Assembly: GCF_009604425.1 (NCBI RefSeq)
Contig: NZ_WEGI01000002.1
Span: 124,001-188,000, forward strand
DNA: 64,000 bases
Source of the DNA: Nocardia aurantia
GTDB taxonomy: Bacteria; Actinomycetota; Actinomycetes; Mycobacteriales; Mycobacteriaceae
Reading direction: 5' to 3'
The translations under genes and the position numbers were made by a program. Each line of letters begins with the position of its first letter. Positions within the stretch are counted from its first letter, which is position 1. Positions 9,002 to 16,960 of this stretch are shown here, piece by piece. Under the pieces are notes generated by a model, which had not been told where the DNA came from, did no database searches, and worked only from the letters and a program-made list of their open reading frames with translations.

Positions 9002-9025
9002 TTCGCTGCGGTCTGATTCGCTGCG
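8996..9025 (+). repeat. 15-bp tandem repeat across the ahpC stop codon
   Basis: Two perfect GTCTGATTCGCTGCG units lie head to tail; the first contains the ahpC stop codon TGA. The core TTCGCTGCGG is the exact reverse complement of the decamer in the 5' tandem repeat at 8312-8363, so the ahpC mRNA could pair its two ends over ten bases. Confidence 0.85.
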
Positions 9026-9094
9026 GACAGGCCGGTCTCGGCAGCCCGCTGAATCCCGGAAGCCCGTTGATCTCGGAAGAACACAGGAGGACCC

Positions 9095-9634
9095 ATGAGC
9101 ATCGAGAATCTCAAGAATTCGCTGCCGGAGTACGCCAAGGACCTCAAGCTCAACCTGTCGTCCCTCGCGCGCACCACCGTGCTGACGGAACAGCAGCTGT
9201 GGGGCACCCTGCTGGCGTCCGCCGCGGCGACCCGCTCGGCCACCACGCTGCGCGAGATCGCCGCGGAGGCCGCCGACACGTTGTCGGCGGAGGCCTACAA
9301 CGCCGCCCTCGGCGCCGCCTCGATCATGGGTATGAACAACGTGTTCTACCGGGGTAAGGCGTTCCTGGGCGGGCGCTACGACGACCTGCGGGCCGGTCTG
9401 CGCATGCAGATCATCGGCACGCCGGGCGTCGAGAAGGCCGACTTCGAGCTGTGGTCGTTCGCGGTGTCGTCGATCAACGGCTGTCAGCACTGCCTGGAGG
9501 CACACGAGCACACCCTCCGCGAGGCGGGCGTGTCGCGTGAGGTGATCTTCGAGGCGCTGCGCGCGGCCGCGATCGTGGCCGGCGTCGGCCAGGCCGTGCA
9601 GTCCACCGAGACGCTGGCCGCGGCCGGCGTCTGA
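9095..9634 (+). CDS. ahpD: Alkyl hydroperoxide reductase AhpD
   Basis: The 179-residue helical thiol reductase matches AhpD. The CxxC pair is Cys130/Cys133 in [10 protein letters not shown], with His137 and Glu118 as the proton-relay residues, in the same numbering as the M. tuberculosis enzyme. AhpD uses these to reduce oxidised AhpC, itself being reduced by the lipoamide/dihydrolipoyl system. ATG 9095 is preceded by AGGAGG. It follows ahpC as the second gene of the operon and is closed by a strong hairpin. Confidence 0.96.
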   Translation: MSIENLKNSLPEYAKDLKLNLSSLARTTVLTEQQLWGTLLASAAATRSATTLREIAAEAADTLSAEAYNAALGAASIMGMNNVFYRGKAFLGGRYDDLRAGLRMQIIGTPGVEKADFELWSFAVSSINGCQHCLEAHEHTLREAGVSREVIFEALRAAAIVAGVGQAVQSTETLAAAGV

Positions 9635-9650
9635 TCCCACCCGGCCCGCA

Positions 9651-9698
9651 CCGAACCCGATGCCCCGATCCGTTCGCGGACCGGGGCATCGGGTTCGG
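9651..9698 (+). terminator. Hairpin terminator after ahpCD
   Basis: A 16-bp perfect inverted repeat (arms CCGAACCCGATGCCCC and its complement) with a short inner hairpin follows the ahpD stop. The right arm overlaps the GGAGG of the next gene, so terminator folding could also affect that gene's translation. Confidence 0.8.
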
Positions 9699-9713
9699 AG
9701 GTACCGTTGATCC

Positions 9714-12236
9714 GTGACAGAGGTCGGACGGCCGTGGCGGATCTTCCTCAGCCACACGCGGGATCTCCGGACCACACCGGCGGGCAGATCCTGGGTCGAC
9801 GCCGCGGAGGGGGCGGTCAAACGACTGCGGCACGCGCCGGTCGACATGGAGTACTTCACGGCCGACAACCGGTCACCCGCGGAACTGTGCGCGGAACAGG
9901 TCGACGCCACCGACCTGTATGTCGGCATCATCGGCGCCAGTTACGGCTCGGTGGTCCGAGACGACCCGGGCCGGTCGTACACCGAGATGGAGTTCGACAC
10001 CGCGACCGCGGCGCGGAAACGCCGGTTGATCTTCTTCGTCGAGGACGGTGAGTCACCTGCTCCCGACCCCCGGCAATTCGCCTTCCGGGCCCGGCTGCGA
10101 GCCAGCGGGCTGACCACCAGCCGGGTCGGCGATCCGGGTGAGCTCGAGACCGCCCTCATCCAGGCCATCGCCCAGCTGATGCTCGCCGACGTGCCGGTGA
10201 CGCCGGCCCGCGCGACACTACGACCGCAGCCACGCCAATTACCCCTCGGCACAGCGAGTTTCACCGATCGCACCGAACAGCTCGCCGATCTGGTAGCGAT
10301 GCTCGCCACGGCCGGGCCGGAACATCTGCCGATCGGCATCATCACCGGTCCGCCCGGGGTCGGGAAGTCCAGCCTCGCGGTACAGGTCGCCCACGCGGTG
10401 CGCGATCGGTTCCCGGACGGCCAGCTCTACGCGGATATGCACGGCTACAGCGCGATTCCCACCCTGTCGGCGGATCAGGTACTGGACCGGTTCGTGCGAT
10501 CGCTCGACGACACCGGCCCCAATCCGCTCGAATTCGACGAGGTGCGCCTGGGCCACCGCTTCCGCGAACTCCTGGAGGGGCGGCGGGTCCTGGTGCTGAT
10601 CGACAACGCGCTCACCGCCCAACAGGTCCGGCCGCTGCTGCCACCGGTGGGCTGCGCGGTCCTCATCACCACGCGCGGACCGCTGTCCAGCCTGGTGGTA
10701 CAGGAGAACGCCGTCCGATTCGGGCTGCCGCCACTGGCGCCGGCCGACGCCGAAGCGCTGCTGCGCACCGTGGCGCACGACGACGGCGACGGTGCCGCGG
10801 CGACCCTGGCCCGGCTCTGCGGGCATCTGCCACTGGCACTGAAGATCGCGGCGGAACACGCGGCACTGTCCGGTCTTACCCTGGGGGAACTCGTCGAACA
10901 ACTGGCGCACGAACGACACCGGTTGGATGCCCTGGCCGGTGTGGACGGCGACCCGGCATCGGAGGTTCGCATGGTGTTCTCCTGGTCCTATCGAAATCTG
11001 CCGGAGGATCTGAAGCGAGCGTTCCGGCTGCTCGGGCTGCATCCGGGTGGTGATATCAGTACGGTCGCCGCCGCGGCGCTGCTCGGCTCGACACCGGAGC
11101 GCGCACGCCGCACCCTGGATTCCCTGGTCGCGTTCAACGTGCTGGAACGGCCGGCCCGGGACCGGTACCGGTTCCTGGATCTGCTGCGGGAGTACGCGGC
11201 CGAGCGGGTGGCCGAGGACGAATCCGGCACCGGCCGGCTCGCCGCCCGTGCCCGGGAGTTCGACTGGTACGTGCACACCACCGCCGCCGCGGACCGGCTG
11301 TTCGCTCCCCAGCGCCGCCGGGTCCCGCTCGACCCGCCGGTACCGGACACTCCGACCACGGAGCTCGGAAGTTACGACAAGGCCCTGCTCTGGTGTGATG
11401 CGGAACGCGCCAATCTCCATGCCTCGATCAGGGCGGCAGCCGACGACGGAATGCCCGAGGTCGCCTGGCGGCTGGCGCTGGCGGCGGTCACCTACTACAA
11501 GATCCGGCGGCACTACTCCGACTGGCTCGGCACCAGCGAGATCGCGGTGAGCGCGGCCCGCTCGACCGGTGACCTGGTCGCCGAGCAGTGGTGCCTCACC
11601 AGTCTCGGTGGCGCCCTGATGGAGGTCGGCCGATTCGACGAGGCGCAGTCGGTGTACCAGGAATCGCTGGACATCAACCTCCGGATCGGCGACCGGACCG
11701 GCACCGGGATGGCACTGAGCAACCTCGGCGAGATCGCCCGCGAACTCAGCGGCTTCGAGGACGCGCTGGTCCTGGGCGAGCAGGCCCTGGCGATCTGGCG
11801 GGAACTCGGCGACCGGCGCAACGAGGCGATCGTGCTCCGGGATGTGCTGGCCGGGGCGCGCTTCGACCAGGGCGACTATCCCGCGGCGGCGACGCTGTAC
11901 CAGGACGCGCGCAACGCCTGCCACGGGATCGACTCGCACACCGAGGGAATGGTGCTGCACGATCTGGGCCTGACGCTGCAGGCGATGTCCCGGATCGGGG
12001 AGGCCGCCGACACCTACGAGGAGGCCCTCGCCACCCGGCGGGCGGCGGGTGACCGGTTCGGCGAGGCGGAGACGCTGCGAGCCCTCGGCGAGGCCCGGCT
12101 GCTGCTCGACGACCGGGTGGCCGCGCACAGCGCGCTGCTGCAATCGTTGGGTGTGTACGTGGAATTGAACTCGCCGCAGGCAGATTCGGTCCGGGCCCGG
12201 CTGCGCGAGCTGGGCTTCGACACCGACGAGGAGTAG
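9714..12236 (+). CDS. DUF4062-NB-ARC-TPR STAND protein
   Basis: The 840-residue protein has three parts. Residues 7-110 are a DUF4062 (TIR-like fold) domain starting WRIFLSHTRDLR. An NB-ARC/STAND NTPase follows, with Walker A GPPGVGKSSLA near residue 213, Walker B-like VLVLIDNA and the sensor TTRGPL. A winged-helix region precedes C-terminal TPR repeats from about residue 600 (FDEAQSVYQESLDINLRIGD and later copies). Proteins of this class are ATP-dependent molecular switches. It converges on a radical SAM gene (three bases between stops); FxSxx-COOH RiPP loci also pair a TPR protein of this kind with their maturase, so a shared pathway is plausible but not proven. GTG 9714 follows GGAGG at a long spacing. 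Confidence 0.82.
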   Translation: MTEVGRPWRIFLSHTRDLRTTPAGRSWVDAAEGAVKRLRHAPVDMEYFTADNRSPAELCAEQVDATDLYVGIIGASYGSVVRDDPGRSYTEMEFDTATAARKRRLIFFVEDGESPAPDPRQFAFRARLRASGLTTSRVGDPGELETALIQAIAQLMLADVPVTPARATLRPQPRQLPLGTASFTDRTEQLADLVAMLATAGPEHLPIGIITGPPGVGKSSLAVQVAHAVRDRFPDGQLYADMHGYSAIPTLSADQVLDRFVRSLDDTGPNPLEFDEVRLGHRFRELLEGRRVLVLIDNALTAQQVRPLLPPVGCAVLITTRGPLSSLVVQENAVRFGLPPLAPADAEALLRTVAHDDGDGAAATLARLCGHLPLALKIAAEHAALSGLTLGELVEQLAHERHRLDALAGVDGDPASEVRMVFSWSYRNLPEDLKRAFRLLGLHPGGDISTVAAAALLGSTPERARRTLDSLVAFNVLERPARDRYRFLDLLREYAAERVAEDESGTGRLAARAREFDWYVHTTAAADRLFAPQRRRVPLDPPVPDTPTTELGSYDKALLWCDAERANLHASIRAAADDGMPEVAWRLALAAVTYYKIRRHYSDWLGTSEIAVSAARSTGDLVAEQWCLTSLGGALMEVGRFDEAQSVYQESLDINLRIGDRTGTGMALSNLGEIARELSGFEDALVLGEQALAIWRELGDRRNEAIVLRDVLAGARFDQGDYPAAATLYQDARNACHGIDSHTEGMVLHDLGLTLQAMSRIGEAADTYEEALATRRAAGDRFGEAETLRALGEARLLLDDRVAAHSALLQSLGVYVELNSPQADSVRARLRELGFDTDEE

Positions 12237-12239
12237 CGG

Positions 12240-13472
12240 TCACCAATCCCGGACTGCGGCCAGCGACGTACCGCGCCGGGCGAGTCCGTCTTCGACGCGC
12301 TCCTCGATCCGGCCGATGAGCGCGAACAGGTCGGCACAGTAGACCGAGGGATTGCGGAATCCGGTGCCCGGCCGATACCGGTGCGGATACAGCCCGCCAC
12401 CGCAGATCCGATGATGCTCGCAGGCGAGACAGGTGGGTGCGAGCGCCGCGCGCCCCAGCTGCCGGGCCACGAACGAGGGCAGCCGCGACACCTCGTCGAG
12501 CGAGTGCCGGAAAACGTCTAGTCCGGTGGCCGCCGCGCCCTCGGACACCGCCTTCATGCTGTCGACCTGCTCGTAGGATCCGTCGGTCTCGACGACGACG
12601 AGTGCGACGGGGTTCAGGCCGAACGATTCGTAGCTCTCCGTGCCGCCGAGCACCAGATGCATCAGATCCTCGAAAATACGGACGCTACAACGACGTTCGG
12701 GGGCATCGAACCATTCGTCGAAGATGGTGAGGAGCCAGTCCGCGTACGGTGTCCGGTTGTCTCCGGGCACCAGTCCGGGCGGCGGGTGCTCCCAGGTGCC
12801 GTGCGGCAGCAGGAAATCCACGGCGGGCACCCCGAGTTCCAGCAGGCCGTGCCACGCGGCGAGCGGATCGGCCTCGAGCTGCACGGTGCATAGCACGCCG
12901 CCGAAATGACTGCGATACTCCGGTTTTCGCATCAGCGCGACGGCGGCCGTCACCGCGTCGTAACTGGACCGGCCGTCCCGGAACCGGCGGTGCAGATCGT
13001 TGGCGGCACGGTCACCGTCCAGGCTGATCCCGACGCCGATATCGGCGGCCACCAGCCGCGCGGCCACCGCCTCGGTGAGCAGGACGCCGTTGGTCTGGAC
13101 CGACGCGGTCAGCGGTATCGGGCCCAGCCGCGCGCGCAGCGACTCGACGATCCGGATCGGATCGCCGGCGCCGCCGAGCAACGGCTCACCGCCGTGCAGC
13201 CGGACCGTGACCCCGGGCAGTTGATGCGCCCGCGCATGCTCGGCGATCCGATCGACCACGGCCGCAACGACTTCCGGCTCCATGCGACTCGGCTGGCTGC
13301 GCCACGACTGATCCGCCAGGTGATAGACGTAACAGTAATCGCAGTCCAGATTGCAGCGGGATCGAACCTTCAGGATGAATTCGCGCAGCGGCTGCGTGCG
13401 ACCGGGCACCAGCGCCGGACCGGAGGCGAACCCCGGCCACGGCAGATCGGCCGGCATCGGCCCGGTCGTCAC
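12240..13472 (-). CDS. FxsB-like radical SAM/SPASM peptide maturase
   Basis: The 410-residue radical SAM enzyme has the cluster motif CNLDCDYC at residues 40-47 (C-x3-C-x2-C), followed by YVYH as in cyclophane-forming maturases. Family features continue in VRLHGGEPLLGG and TNGVLLTEAV. A C-terminal SPASM region (CLACEHHRICGGG, then a later Cys) would bind further Fe-S clusters. FxsB-type enzymes crosslink aromatic side chains in a precursor peptide. Its GTG start overlaps the stop of a 50-residue peptide gene as GTGA, which indicates translational coupling and names the likely substrate. The best family fit is FxsB/HxsB; the assignment is by motif and context only. Confidence 0.85.
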   Translation of the reverse strand: MTTGPMPADLPWPGFASGPALVPGRTQPLREFILKVRSRCNLDCDYCYVYHLADQSWRSQPSRMEPEVVAAVVDRIAEHARAHQLPGVTVRLHGGEPLLGGAGDPIRIVESLRARLGPIPLTASVQTNGVLLTEAVAARLVAADIGVGISLDGDRAANDLHRRFRDGRSSYDAVTAAVALMRKPEYRSHFGGVLCTVQLEADPLAAWHGLLELGVPAVDFLLPHGTWEHPPPGLVPGDNRTPYADWLLTIFDEWFDAPERRCSVRIFEDLMHLVLGGTESYESFGLNPVALVVVETDGSYEQVDSMKAVSEGAAATGLDVFRHSLDEVSRLPSFVARQLGRAALAPTCLACEHHRICGGGLYPHRYRPGTGFRNPSVYCADLFALIGRIEERVEDGLARRGTSLAAVRDW

Positions 13473-13621
13473 GACCGACGTGGTCGCGGCGGCTTGATCG
13501 GGCTGTTGGAGGTGTGAGCGTAGGCCGCGTGGTCCTCGCGTTCCGGGGCGCGGCGCCGTTCGAGGGCGAGGTCCAGTGCGGAGCTCGAAGGGGAATTCGG
13601 TTTCACTGCGGACGCGTTCAT
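13469..13621 (-). CDS. Candidate RiPP precursor peptide
   Basis: This 50-residue peptide has a strong ribosome-binding site (AAGGAG, five bases before ATG 13621), and its stop overlaps the radical SAM start. The N-terminal half (with ALDLALERRRAPERE) looks like a helical leader. The C-terminal half contains the only aromatic residue, Tyr34 in HAAYAHTSNS, followed by a basic proline-rich tail ending RPRRS. It lacks the F-x-S-x-x C-terminus of FxsA peptides. A three-residue Tyr34-Ala-His36 crosslink is one plausible product; this is inference. The position, size and coupling are direct observations. Confidence 0.72.
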   Translation of the reverse strand: MNASAVKPNSPSSSALDLALERRRAPEREDHAAYAHTSNSPIKPPRPRRS

Positions 13622-13742
13622 GCCAACTCCTTGTGGAAAACCGCTCTCATCATCGCATTTCACCCCCGCTCGCGCGAGCGAACCGCGAAGCCGGCCCGCC
13701 GGATGCTCGAGCGACCGGTCGCTGTCAGTACGCTCGACAGCC

Positions 13743-14437
13743 ATGGGTATCCCCGAGAGCGATGGCACACAGGTCGAGGTCGTCCGGGTCTTCACCGACG
13801 CGGCCGGGCGGTTCGGTAATCCGCTCGGCATCGTCCGGGCCGGCGATGTCGTCGACGCGGATCATCAGGCGCTGGCGGCGCGCGCCGGCTACAGCGAGAC
13901 CGTGGTCGTCGAGGAGCCGGTCGACGAGCGCACCCGGATGCGCATCTACACCCCCAAGGTCGAGCTGCCCTTCGCCGGACATCCGACGGTCGGCACCGCC
14001 TGGTGGCTGCTCGAGCGCGCCACCCCTGTGCACACGCTGGAGGTGCCCGCCGGTCCCGTGGAGGTGTCGCCGCCCGACGGCGGGATCATCTGGATCCGCG
14101 CCCGCGCCGACTGGGCCCCGGCCTTCGAATTCCATCAGTTCGAGAGCCTCGACCTGCTGTCCACCCTGGACCCGGCCGATTCCCGGCCGGGCAGCACTAC
14201 GTCTGGGCCTGGACCGACGAGACCCGTGGCGCCGTCCGCTCCCGGATGTTCGCACCCGCCTTCGGAATCGAGGAGGACGAGGCCACCGGCGCGGCGGCCA
14301 TCGCCCTCACCTCGAAGCTGCGCCGCAGCCTCCTCATCACCCAGGGTGACGGCTCGCAGTTGTTCACCGAATGGGATTCCGACGGCTGGGTGCGACTGGG
14401 CGGCCGGGTGGTCGCCGACCATCCGGTGGTGATCTGA
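13743..14437 (+). pseudogene. PhzF-family isomerase gene with a frameshift near 14180
   Basis: From ATG 13743 the frame encodes the N-terminal half of a PhzF (phenazine biosynthesis-like) isomerase, with VFTDAAGRFGNPLG, the catalytic-Glu region GYSETVVVEE, and LPFAGHPTVGTAWWL. The similarity then jumps to the next frame at about 14180 (FPAGQHYVWAWTDETRG, then EDEATGAAAIAL, the conserved E-D-x-x-T-G-A motif) and runs to a stop at 14437. One missing base explains the break; D-F-P-A would be restored by one more T in the run GATTCCC. It is either a recent pseudogene or a sequencing error. If intact it would be a roughly 230-residue cytosolic isomerase. It is divergent from the RiPP peptide gene. 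Confidence 0.85.
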
Positions 14438-14446
14438 CCCGGGCGC

Positions 14447-15124
14447 TCAGCCCGCCGCGGCGGTGAGCAGCATGTAGGCGGTGCCGAGGTCCATCATCAG
14501 ATGCGGCACCGCCGCCAGCGGCCCGGCCGGATGCGGAATGACATGCCGCACCAGCCTTCTCGTGCCCGGCACCACCATCAGCCCCGCGTCGGCGAGGAAC
14601 AGCACCGCCAGCACGAGCAACGGCGCCACCGGGCCGTGATGGCCGTGATGATGTCCGGACATCGCGTACAACATGGCCCCCGCGGCCACCAGGTGATACC
14701 CGAACACCGTCGCCGCCCCGGGCCCCCGCGCGCGCCCCTCCGGCAACCGGCCCACCAGCATCAGCGCGAACACCGCCACCATGGCCGTCAGCACCGTCCG
14801 CGTGGCATCCGACGCGGCGACCGGGAACACCAGCATCGCCGACATGACCAGGCACATCAGCAGATGCGCGGCATCCGAGGCGTGATCGCGCGACCACGGA
14901 ACCCCGTGCACCACACCATGTCCGGCACCGGATACGGCGTCGGCCGGGTAACCATCCGCAACACGGCCCACGCCCGACGGCGTCGCGCCCGACGGCGTCG
15001 CGCCCGACGGCGTCGCGCCCAACGGCGTCGCGGCCAACCCCGCCAGCACTATCCCCGCCGTGACCACGAACGCCGCCACCACAACCCACCGCAACCACTC
15101 GAATTCACCCGCGAAAGCACCCAC
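14447..15124 (-). CDS. DUF5134 membrane protein
   Basis: The ~225-residue polytopic membrane protein has the DUF5134 layout: about five or six hydrophobic helices, with HLLMCLVMSAMLV and a histidine-rich loop MSGHHHGHHGP. Family members are small actinobacterial membrane proteins of unknown function; the His cluster suggests metal binding but this is untested. GTG 15124 is preceded by GGAAGG; the frame can be extended upstream to 15205 with no similarity. An insert of four GATPS-type repeats lies after the first helix. Confidence 0.7.
   Translation of the reverse strand: MGAFAGEFEWLRWVVVAAFVVTAGIVLAGLAATPLGATPSGATPSGATPSGVGRVADGYPADAVSGAGHGVVHGVPWSRDHASDAAHLLMCLVMSAMLVFPVAASDATRTVLTAMVAVFALMLVGRLPEGRARGPGAATVFGYHLVAAGAMLYAMSGHHHGHHGPVAPLLVLAVLFLADAGLMVVPGTRRLVRHVIPHPAGPLAAVPHLMMDLGTAYMLLTAAAG
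14971..15030 (+). repeat. 15-bp x4 tandem repeat inside the DUF5134 gene
   Basis: Four consecutive copies of CGCCCGACGGCGTCG (the last with one A substitution) encode a G-A-T-P-S repeat on the minus strand. The unit is a multiple of three, so copy-number change would preserve the reading frame. Confidence 0.9.
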
Positions 15125-15353
15125 ACCCCACCACCTTCCGGCCGCCGAGCCCAGCCCACGACCTTCATGGTGACACCACCCCCCGACAAGAACGCGCGCT
15201 TCCACCGCCCCAGTAGGCCCCTAACACTGCCCCTCCGGCCACCGCGGCCTCTCCGTGACGCACACACCCCTCGGCAGGCCACGAAAATCCGCCCGACAAC
15301 CCATCGGCCACAGACCCCTTCGGTTCTCAACGGCTCGGCTCTCAACCGCTCGG

Positions 15354-15631
15354 CCACACGCCCGACCACACACGCCCGGCCACACACGCCCGGCCACACA
15401 CGCCCGGCCACACACGCCCGGCCACACACGCCCGGCCCCACACGCCCGGCCACACACGCCCGGCCACACACGCCCGGCCACACACGCCCGGCCACACACG
15501 CCCGGCCACACACGCCCGGCCACACACGCCCGGCCACACACGCCCGGCCACACACGCCCGGCCACACACGCCCGGCCACACACGCCCGGCCACACACGCC
15601 CGGCCACACACGCCCGGCCACACACGCCCGG
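15354..15631 (+). repeat. 14-bp minisatellite, 19 units plus one degenerate unit
   Basis: Nineteen head-to-tail copies of CCACACACGCCCGG occupy 15366-15631, with one A-to-C change in the copy near 15436. A 12-base degenerate copy precedes them. It is the only long tandem array in the window and lies between the DUF5134 start and the terminator of the convergent-side aminotransferase. The 230 bases before it (15125-15353) hold no recognisable gene. Open frames across it are artefacts of the repeat. The CACACACG runs are alternating pyrimidine-purine and could favour Z-DNA, or slip during replication. Confidence 0.95.
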
Positions 15632-15658
15632 CCCGGAATCCGTTGCGGATTCCGGGCC
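15630..15658 (-). terminator. Hairpin terminator after the aminotransferase gene
   Basis: A 13-bp perfect stem (GGCCCGGAATCCG arm type) with a 3-base loop sits directly at the end of the minisatellite, 26 bases after the minus-strand aminotransferase stop. Confidence 0.7.
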
Positions 15659-15683
15659 GAGCTACGGAGCGCCGGGCTGTGAT

Positions 15684-16907
15684 TCAGCCGAGCGCGCGGG
15701 CGAAGGCGGCCGCCATCGCGGCGATCTCCTCCTCCCCCGCGACGAACGACGGCGAGATCTGCAGGGCGCCCTGACCGGCCGCGCGCCCCGAAACACCTTC
15801 GGCGCGCAGGGCCTTCACCATGGCCGGGCCCTCGGACGGGTCGGCGAGCTGGACCGCGGCCACCGCGCCGAGGCCGCTGCGCACCTCCGAGACCCGGCGG
15901 TGCTCCACCAGCGGCGAGAAGTGTTCGTGCAGAAGCGATTCCAGGTTCTTGCTGGCGTCGAGCAGATCCTCGCGCTCGAGGATGTCGAGATTCGCCAGTG
16001 CCGCGGCGGCGGCGCCGGCGTGCCCGCCGTAGGTGTACCCGTGCCGGAACCACACCCCGCCGGCGAAGAACGGCTCGGCCACCCGCGGCGCCGCGAACAC
16101 CGCGCCCATCGGCACATATCCGGAGGTCAGCCCCTTGGCGGTGGTCATCAGGTCCGGCTCCAGGCCGAAGCGGGTGGAGGCGAACCAGGAACCGCCGATG
16201 CGGCCGAATCCGGTGACCACCTCGTCCGCGACGAACAGGATGTCGTTGTCCCGGCACAACTTCCGCACCTCGGTCAGATAGCCCTCCGGCGGCAGGTACA
16301 CGCCGCCGGCGCCGATGATCGGCTCGCAGAAGAACGCCGCGATCCGATCGGCCCCCACCTCGCCGATCAGTTCGGACAGCGCCGCGGCCCGGTCCCAGTC
16401 GACCGTCCGCGCGGCGGGCATCAGCTCGCCGTAGCCGTCGTGATTGCCGGGAATACCGGCCAGCGCGGTCCCGGCGACGTGCATGCCGTGGTAGGCCAGC
16501 CGCCGCCCGACCAGCAGGGTCTTCTCTGGGCGCCCCTGTTCCACCCAGTACCGGCGGGCGAGTTTGGCGGCGGTCTCGACGGAATCGGAGCCGCCGGAGG
16601 TGAACATGATCTTGCTACCGGGCACCGGCGCCAGCTCCGAGAGCCGTTGCGCCAGTTGGACCGTCGGCGCGGCGGTGAGATCGCCGAAATTCGAGTAGTG
16701 CGCCAGCGTCGCGAGTTGCTCCGCGACCGCGTCGGCGATCTCCCGGCGACCGTGGCCGACGTTCGCGAACCACAGGCCGCCGGTGGCGTCCAGGTACCGG
16801 TTGCCGTCCTCGTCCCAGATGTAGGGGCCCTCACCGCGGGCCACCACGAAGGCTCCGTCCCGCTCCACCACACCCATGTCGGCGAACCCGTGCCACAACG
16901 CACCCAC
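15684..16907 (-). CDS. Class III (omega) PLP aminotransferase
   Basis: The 407-residue enzyme belongs to class III aminotransferases. It shows YLDATGGLWFANVGHG, FTSGGSDSVETAAKLAR (PLP phosphate cup), AYHGMHVAG, FVADEVVTGFGRIG (the Asp that contacts the pyridine N) and MTTAKGLTSGYVPMG with the Schiff-base lysine. It transfers an amino group from an omega-amine or beta-alanine-like donor to a keto acid; putrescine, taurine and similar donors are all possible. GTG 16907 is chosen because a perfect AGGAGG lies seven bases upstream; an upstream ATG at 16958 lacks one. Confidence 0.9.
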   Translation of the reverse strand: MGALWHGFADMGVVERDGAFVVARGEGPYIWDEDGNRYLDATGGLWFANVGHGRREIADAVAEQLATLAHYSNFGDLTAAPTVQLAQRLSELAPVPGSKIMFTSGGSDSVETAAKLARRYWVEQGRPEKTLLVGRRLAYHGMHVAGTALAGIPGNHDGYGELMPAARTVDWDRAAALSELIGEVGADRIAAFFCEPIIGAGGVYLPPEGYLTEVRKLCRDNDILFVADEVVTGFGRIGGSWFASTRFGLEPDLMTTAKGLTSGYVPMGAVFAAPRVAEPFFAGGVWFRHGYTYGGHAGAAAAALANLDILEREDLLDASKNLESLLHEHFSPLVEHRRVSEVRSGLGAVAAVQLADPSEGPAMVKALRAEGVSGRAAGQGALQISPSFVAGEEEIAAMAAAFARALG

Positions 16908-16960
16908 GATCGATCTCCTCCTGCTGTCCGGATAGCGGCTCGTCGTGCCGGCGGCCACGG

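Noticed and set aside
8251..9357. A 368-residue plus-strand frame over ahpC and ahpD
   Set aside because: It is out of frame with both conserved genes and has a biased Arg/Gly composition.
13469..13621. A standard FxSxx-COOH precursor
   Set aside because: The C-terminus ends P-R-P-R-R-S and contains no Phe, so it is not a canonical FxsA peptide even though the maturase looks FxsB-like.
15354..15631. A CRISPR array
   Set aside because: Units are 14 bp, contiguous and identical, with no spacers and no cas genes nearby.
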